Origin: Bacillota bacterium
GTDB taxonomy: Bacteria; Bacillota; Clostridia; Acetivibrionales; DTU013
Direction: 5' to 3'
DNA: 21,021 nt
Assembly (NCBI GenBank): GCA_023409615.1
Contig: JAEYRF010000253.1
Coordinates: 1 to 21,021 of the forward strand
Positions 20,977 to 21,021 of this stretch are shown in pieces (position 1 is the stretch's first letter; the number at the start of each line of letters is the position of its first letter). Both the position numbers and the translations under genes were made by a program. The notes below the pieces were generated by a model that had not been told where the DNA came from, made no database searches, and was given only the letters and a program-made list of their open reading frames with translations.

Positions 20977-21021
20977 TCAGTCAAATGGCAACTCGCCTGA
21001 AGCAAGCCGCAGACCTATATA
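20977..21021 (-). CDS. Possible C-terminal end of a gene entering from the right (partial)
   Basis: On the minus strand one frame is open from the window edge for 14 codons (YIGLRLASGELPFD) to a TGA at 20979-20977, about ten bases before the GAAA-loop hairpin. The layout stop-then-hairpin fits a gene end, but the stretch is too short for family recognition, and another frame is also open for 12 codons. Confidence 0.25.
   Translation of the reverse strand, partial: YIGLRLASGELPFD

Noticed and set aside
20985..21021. Plus-strand ATG at 20985 opening a frame to the window edge
   Set aside because: Only 12 codons are visible and no ribosome binding site precedes it.

Overview
The window looks like a chromosomal segment from a strictly anaerobic, plant-polysaccharide-using Firmicute of the class Clostridia. 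The evidence is a class III (oxygen-sensitive) ribonucleotide reductase with its radical-SAM activase, a T-box riboswitch, tRNA-dependent transamidation (GatCAB), an S-layer-homology cell-wall protein, intracellular xylo-oligosaccharide hydrolases, purine-rich Shine-Dalgarno sites and sigma-A-type promoters. Species cannot be named from the sequence. No tRNA, rRNA, CRISPR array, insertion sequence or phage gene was seen.

Layout. (1) 1-2519, plus strand: a hairpin, a promoter, a WD40-propeller/OmpA-like lipoprotein, and a small FG-GAP/VCBS-like protein. (2) 2542-6197: a divergent xylan-utilisation pair. A GH8 reducing-end exo-oligoxylanase lies on the minus strand and a GH39 beta-xylosidase on the plus strand, the latter followed by a NIF3/DUF34 metal-binding protein. 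Both glycosidases lack signal peptides, so imported xylo-oligosaccharides are probably cleaved from both ends in the cytoplasm. (3) 6261-10694, plus strand: an apparent operon of an FHA-domain SEDS (FtsW/RodA) protein, a class B-type penicillin-binding protein, a possible 29-residue peptide overlapping both neighbours, and L-asparaginase. (4) 10707-12305, minus strand: a secreted SLH protein with an M15-type peptidase domain. (5) 12479-15508, plus strand: nrdD-nrdG, behind a promoter carrying two NrdR boxes exactly 31 bp apart. (6) 15489-20876, minus strand: a T-box-controlled operon of an aspS-gatC gene fusion, gatA and gatB. The right edge holds two small hairpins and perhaps the last codons of another minus-strand gene.

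The most notable system is the last operon. Aspartyl-tRNA synthetase and GatC are encoded as one 693-residue polypeptide, directly upstream of gatA and gatB. Together these proteins would make Asp-tRNA(Asn) and convert it to Asn-tRNA(Asn), and perhaps Glu-tRNA(Gln) to Gln-tRNA(Gln). The leader T-box reads GAAC in its specifier loop, which overlaps a Glu codon (GAA) and an Asn codon (AAC) shifted by one base. This is the arrangement known for the dual-tRNA T-box of the Clostridium acetobutylicum transamidation operon. The AspRS-GatC fusion would be a covalent form of the transamidosome.

All functional calls come from reading motifs by eye. No database search, structure prediction or folding calculation was run.
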